Shown here: positions 61,011 to 64,000 of the stretch, in pieces
How the letters are laid out: each line of letters begins with the position of its first letter
How positions within the stretch are numbered: the stretch's first letter is position 1
Source: Thermothelomyces thermophilus ATCC 42464
Taxonomy: Eukaryota > Ascomycota > Sordariomycetes > Sordariales > Chaetomiaceae
DNA: 64,000 nt
Assembly (NCBI RefSeq): GCF_000226095.1
Contig: NC_016477.1
Coordinates: 3,596,001 to 3,660,000, forward strand
Reading direction: 5' to 3'
The notes under the pieces: generated by a model
The model's input: the letters and a program-made list of their open reading frames with translations, nothing else
Database searches by the model: none
Told to the model about the DNA's origin: nothing
Translations under genes and position numbers: made by a program

Positions 61011-62054
61011 ATGAACCAAATACGGGCTATACAGGCGCTCAACAAGCGCGAGATTGAGAATGGCGTGTCGCCAGAAGCATCCTGGCACGCAGATTACCGC
61101 GATACGGCCTTCATCTACTTTGGCGGCCTGCCGTACGAGCTCACCGAAGGCGACGTCATCACCATTTTCAGCCAGTTCGGCGAGCCCGTGTTCCTCAAGC
61201 TGGTGCGCGACAAGGAGACGGGAAAGTCCAAGGGCTTTGGATGGCTCAAATACGAGGACCAGCGCAGTACCGACCTGGCCGTCGACAACCTTGGCGGCGC
61301 CGAGATTGGAGGGCGCCTAATCCGCGTCGACCATGCCCGGTACAAGGCGCGAGATGATGAGGATCTGGAACAGTACAAGGTCGGCTGGGAGGATATGTTG
61401 CGGCGAGAGCGGGCCGAGAAGGGGTTGCCGAGCGAGGAGGAAGATGAGACGGACGAGGAGGACGAGCGGCGAGCGAGGCCCATGATCAAGGAGGAGCGGG
61501 AACTGCAACTGTTGATACAGAACCACGACGACGACGATCCGATGAAGGAATTTCTGATTGAAGAGAAGAAGAAAGAAGTGGAAGAAGCACTACGGAGGGA
61601 GAAGAGGCGACTGGAGAAGGAAGACAGAAAACATCGTGACAAGGAGAGGCATCGGCACCGCGCGCACCACTCGCGGAGGCACGACAGCGACGAGGAGGGA
61701 AGAGTGCGGGACCGATACAGAGACAGAGACGACCTCGACGCCGATCGGAAATCCCGGTCTCGGAGGGATGACACTCCGGTCGACGACGAGCGGAGGAAGC
61801 GGCGCCGTGATACACCCGACCCTGACGAGGGTGAAGGCCGCCGGGGAGAAAGAGACCGGGAAAGGAGGGATGACCGTCGCCGCCGAGAAGACCGTGGCGA
61901 TGACAATCATCGTAAACACAGGGATGACCATCGACGGCGGCATCGGGACGAGTCGCGCGACCCTGGTGAGCGTCGACATCGCGATCTGGAGGACAGGAGG
62001 CGACGGGATAGGGAGAGGAGTCGAAGCCGTTCCCCGCGTTCACGTAGAGACTGA
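61011..62054 (+). CDS. ist3: RES-complex splicing factor Ist3/RBMX2-like, RRM protein
   Basis: A single exon of 347 residues starting at CAACCATGAACC; a longer form from 60990 is less likely. The N-terminus M-N-Q-I-R-A-I-Q-x-L-N-K-R-E and D-Y-R-D-T-A-F-I-Y lead directly into one RRM (about 34-112) with RNP2 I-Y-F-G-G-L and RNP1 K-G-F-G-W-L-K-Y, then D-H-A-R-Y-K. This is the diagnostic layout of Ist3/Snu17 and human RBMX2, a subunit of the pre-mRNA retention and splicing complex (with Bud13 and Pml1) in the spliceosome. An acidic segment and a long Arg/Asp/Glu/His-rich tail ending in an R-S-R-S-R-S-P stretch follow; yeast Ist3 lacks this tail. A nuclear splicing role is inferred from family membership. 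Intronless among intron-bearing neighbours. Confidence 0.93.
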   Translation: MNQIRAIQALNKREIENGVSPEASWHADYRDTAFIYFGGLPYELTEGDVITIFSQFGEPVFLKLVRDKETGKSKGFGWLKYEDQRSTDLAVDNLGGAEIGGRLIRVDHARYKARDDEDLEQYKVGWEDMLRRERAEKGLPSEEEDETDEEDERRARPMIKEERELQLLIQNHDDDDPMKEFLIEEKKKEVEEALRREKRRLEKEDRKHRDKERHRHRAHHSRRHDSDEEGRVRDRYRDRDDLDADRKSRSRRDDTPVDDERRKRRRDTPDPDEGEGRRGERDRERRDDRRRREDRGDDNHRKHRDDHRRRHRDESRDPGERRHRDLEDRRRRDRERSRSRSPRSRRD

Positions 62055-62371
62055 ATATGACCCTACTCCAAAAATCTGCCCAAGCTGGGCTTGTTGGCAA
62101 GGTCGATGATACGCCATTGAGCAGTACAATACTGAGATACCCATCGAATTGTAATCGAGATCAATAACAACCCAACCTTTGTACTCTAGCGATTTCGCCT
62201 AGTCTTGCCCAAGTGACTTTACCGGTTCAGTATGGTTCTCTAGTGCCCAAACCCTTCCATTAACTCCGTCTCCTGCATTCTCGCCATAAACGCCATACTT
62301 CGCAGAGAGGAGTTCGTCATTGCACAAAAACAAAACAAAACAAAAAGAAAAGACAGAAAGGAAGACAAGCT
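62055..62371. terminator. convergent 3' region of ist3 and hsv2
   Basis: 317 bp between the stop codons of two converging genes. It must hold both 3' ends; an AACAAAACAAAAC-type A-rich tract is at 62,324-62,360. Confidence 0.5.
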
Positions 62372-63899
62372 TTAGAGACCAGAGAGGTAGCGCTTCCACC
62401 CCTCCCGTACGCAACGCCTTCGCCCGTCCGGGCCCTCCTGCACGACAAACTTCTCCCACCTGGCGTCTCTGCCCGCGCCGACGACGAGCAGCGTGTTCTC
62501 GCCGATCCACCCGATCACGCCCTTGGGCGGCTTGGACGTGCCCAGCGTCGTGCTCTCCGACACGGGCAGGCCGCCCAGCAGGCCGCTGCCGGCGGTGCCG
62601 TCCCCTTCGTCGTCCACCTCGAACGGCGCCGACGCGAACGAGTAGACGTCCGAGAACATGCGCGGCATCATGGGGATCTTGGCCAGGATGCCCCACTTGC
62701 CGCGCCCGTCGCCGCCGTTGCCGCCCCCGTCTGACGCTGGGCCGGCGCCGGCGCCGGCGTTCTGTTGATGTGACTGTTGCTGTTGTTGTTGTTGTTGCAA
62801 GTACTGGCGGGAGGGGCGTTTGGGGTGTGGTATGTCAAAGATGTGCAGCGTGGACTTGTCGGAGGTGCAGGCGAGCATGGTGCCGGACGGGTTGAAGGCG
62901 AGAGAGAAGATGGTTGCCGGGTCGATCCCGCGACGGAGCTCGACTAGCCGGGCACAGTTGCTCGTTGCGAAGACGCGGATCAGGGTTCCCTGGAAGCAAC
63001 CGTCAGCAGCCATGCAGGGACGGGGGGAACAACACCTCGAGCGTCGACTGACCGTCTCGCTCGCTGTAGCCAAGAGTTCGCCGTCCGGGCTCAACTGGAT
63101 CGCCTTCACGGCCGATGTGTGAGCCGGGATGATGCTGACGTTCCCTGTGGCGGTCTCGACCAGCTGCACGTGTCCCGTCGTCCTCCCAGGAAAGGCTATC
63201 CTCTTCGGAGAGAGACAGCACAGCCCCCAGGGGTTGTTGGCCGTCTCGTAGGCCGACAGCAGGTTAGGCGGCTTGGCAAACTTGTAGACACGCACGCTGT
63301 TCTGCAGCACGACCACAATGTGCTCCTTGGACAGCTGGACGCCCCGTACGGGAGTGAGGGCGCTGATCTCAAGGGCCGCCTTGCTCTTGAGGTCGTCCCA
63401 GATGATGAGCTGCAGGTGGTGTTAGTCAATACTTCCTTCTTGACTGGAGATCATCCTCCTGCTCGCCTTGTTTGCGGCAAACTTTGGCTGCCTGCCTCCG
63501 CCGACGAGGCCGACGTAATTAGCTTTGCCCATCATTTGGACAAGGCCTACGCCGGCATTGAAGTCTGTTGATGCGTGTTAATAATCACCATTGGCTCTGT
63601 GAGTGCGACATCAGCTTTGGCTTCGTACCTCTCGTCGTTCGCAAAGTACATGTTTCTGCATGGAAAACTGTCCGCCATTAGCTGTCAAAATACGAGCGAC
63701 GGATGAATGGCCGACAGGCTCGAGGAGCGTTGTCGTATTGCAACCTTCAGGTGGGGTCTGGATTGTGCCCTGTAGTTGCGGGGGACTCACTGCAGAATCC
63801 CGTGTTGAGTCCTACGGCGAAACAACTGCAATCATCATTGAAGGTGATGGAGAGGACGACGGTCGCGCTGGGGTTCTCGAGCGGAGTTCTGGTGTTCAT
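62372..63899 (-). CDS. hsv2: Hsv2-type PROPPIN, beta-propeller phosphoinositide-binding protein
   Basis: Exons 63791-63899, 63629-63667, 63467-63564, 63053-63409 and 62372-62989 give 406 residues. The opening M-N-T-R-T-P then F-N-D-D-C-S-C-F-A-V-G-L-N-T-G-F matches Hsv2/WIPI3-4 rather than Atg18. Later blocks are D-F-N-A-G-V-G-L-V, L-V-G-G-G-R-Q-P-K-F, I-I-W-D-D-L-K and the phosphoinositide-binding V-E-L-R-R-G-I-D ([LF]-R-R-G). PROPPINs bind PI3P and PI(3,5)P2 on endosome, vacuole or phagophore membranes; Hsv2 acts mainly in micronucleophagy and retromer-linked traffic in yeast. The third intron (63410-63466) has to use a GC donor. The membrane-contacting 6CD loop contains a glutamine run and Gly/Ala-rich insert. 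The remaining 101 bases to the window edge are upstream sequence. Confidence 0.9.
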
Positions 63900-64000
63900 C
63901 TTGGCGGCTGGCGTCGATGATCTGCTTTAACGAGTGCGAGTGGATGGTGGCCCGAGATGCGGCAACCTGCGTTCCACGGCGGCGGCGGCAGACAGCAGCC

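Overview
The window is a piece of a filamentous ascomycete genome (Pezizomycotina, probably Sordariomycetes; inference from short GT-AG introns, Zn2Cys6 regulator, CE12 esterase, Hsv2-type PROPPIN and RIP-type mutation). It has two compartments. Positions 1 to about 42,330 are AT-rich, gene-free and full of TAG/TAA stops and CTATAG-like words, the pattern left by repeat-induced point mutation (RIP, CpA to TpA). Positions about 42,330 to 64,000 are normal GC-rich euchromatin with ten complete genes.

The AT-rich half is a stack of LTR retrotransposons that can be unpicked exactly. A decayed Ty1/copia element (plus strand, entering from the left edge) was hit by three Ty3/gypsy chromodomain elements: A (1668-9159, plus), D (10017-25102, minus) and E (26647-41772, minus). 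D was itself hit by C (12953-20443, minus), and E by B (30949-38502, plus). Each of the five gypsy elements has paired LTRs of equal length (A and C 419, B 428, D 446, E 453 bp) and its own perfect 5-bp target duplication (A CTAGA, B TCCCT, C TAGAT, D TTGCT, E TAAAT). After removing inserts each element is about 7.49-7.59 kb with a 6.65-6.70 kb interior, so none is truncated, but all coding frames are broken by RIP. B is the best preserved. Two features are not in the usual Ty3/gypsy plan: a long extra segment between the gag zinc knuckle and protease, and an antisense frame between pol and the 3' LTR. The primer-binding site matches an 11-12 nt LTR segment, with co-varying changes in E, suggesting Tf1-like self-priming.

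The gene half reads: an Mcp1-like mitochondrial membrane protein (minus); a small GPATCH8/ZNF804-type C2H2 protein (plus); an eight-exon Zn2Cys6 transcription factor (minus); a copper amine oxidase (minus); an extended SDR reductase with His where the catalytic Tyr is expected (minus); a VOC/glyoxalase-like protein (minus); a secreted rhamnogalacturonan acetylesterase (minus); a LAG1-type ceramide synthase (minus); the RES-complex splicing factor Ist3/RBMX2 (plus); and an Hsv2-type PROPPIN (minus). Exon joins were chosen by splice consensus, reading-frame phase and family motifs. All give uninterrupted proteins, two of them requiring GC-AG introns.

The genes are mostly housekeeping (membrane contact, sphingolipid, splicing, autophagy) mixed with catabolic enzymes (amine oxidation, pectin deacetylation). 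I see no biosynthetic cluster, tRNA, rRNA or CRISPR array. All coordinates and motifs were read by eye; nothing was searched against a database.
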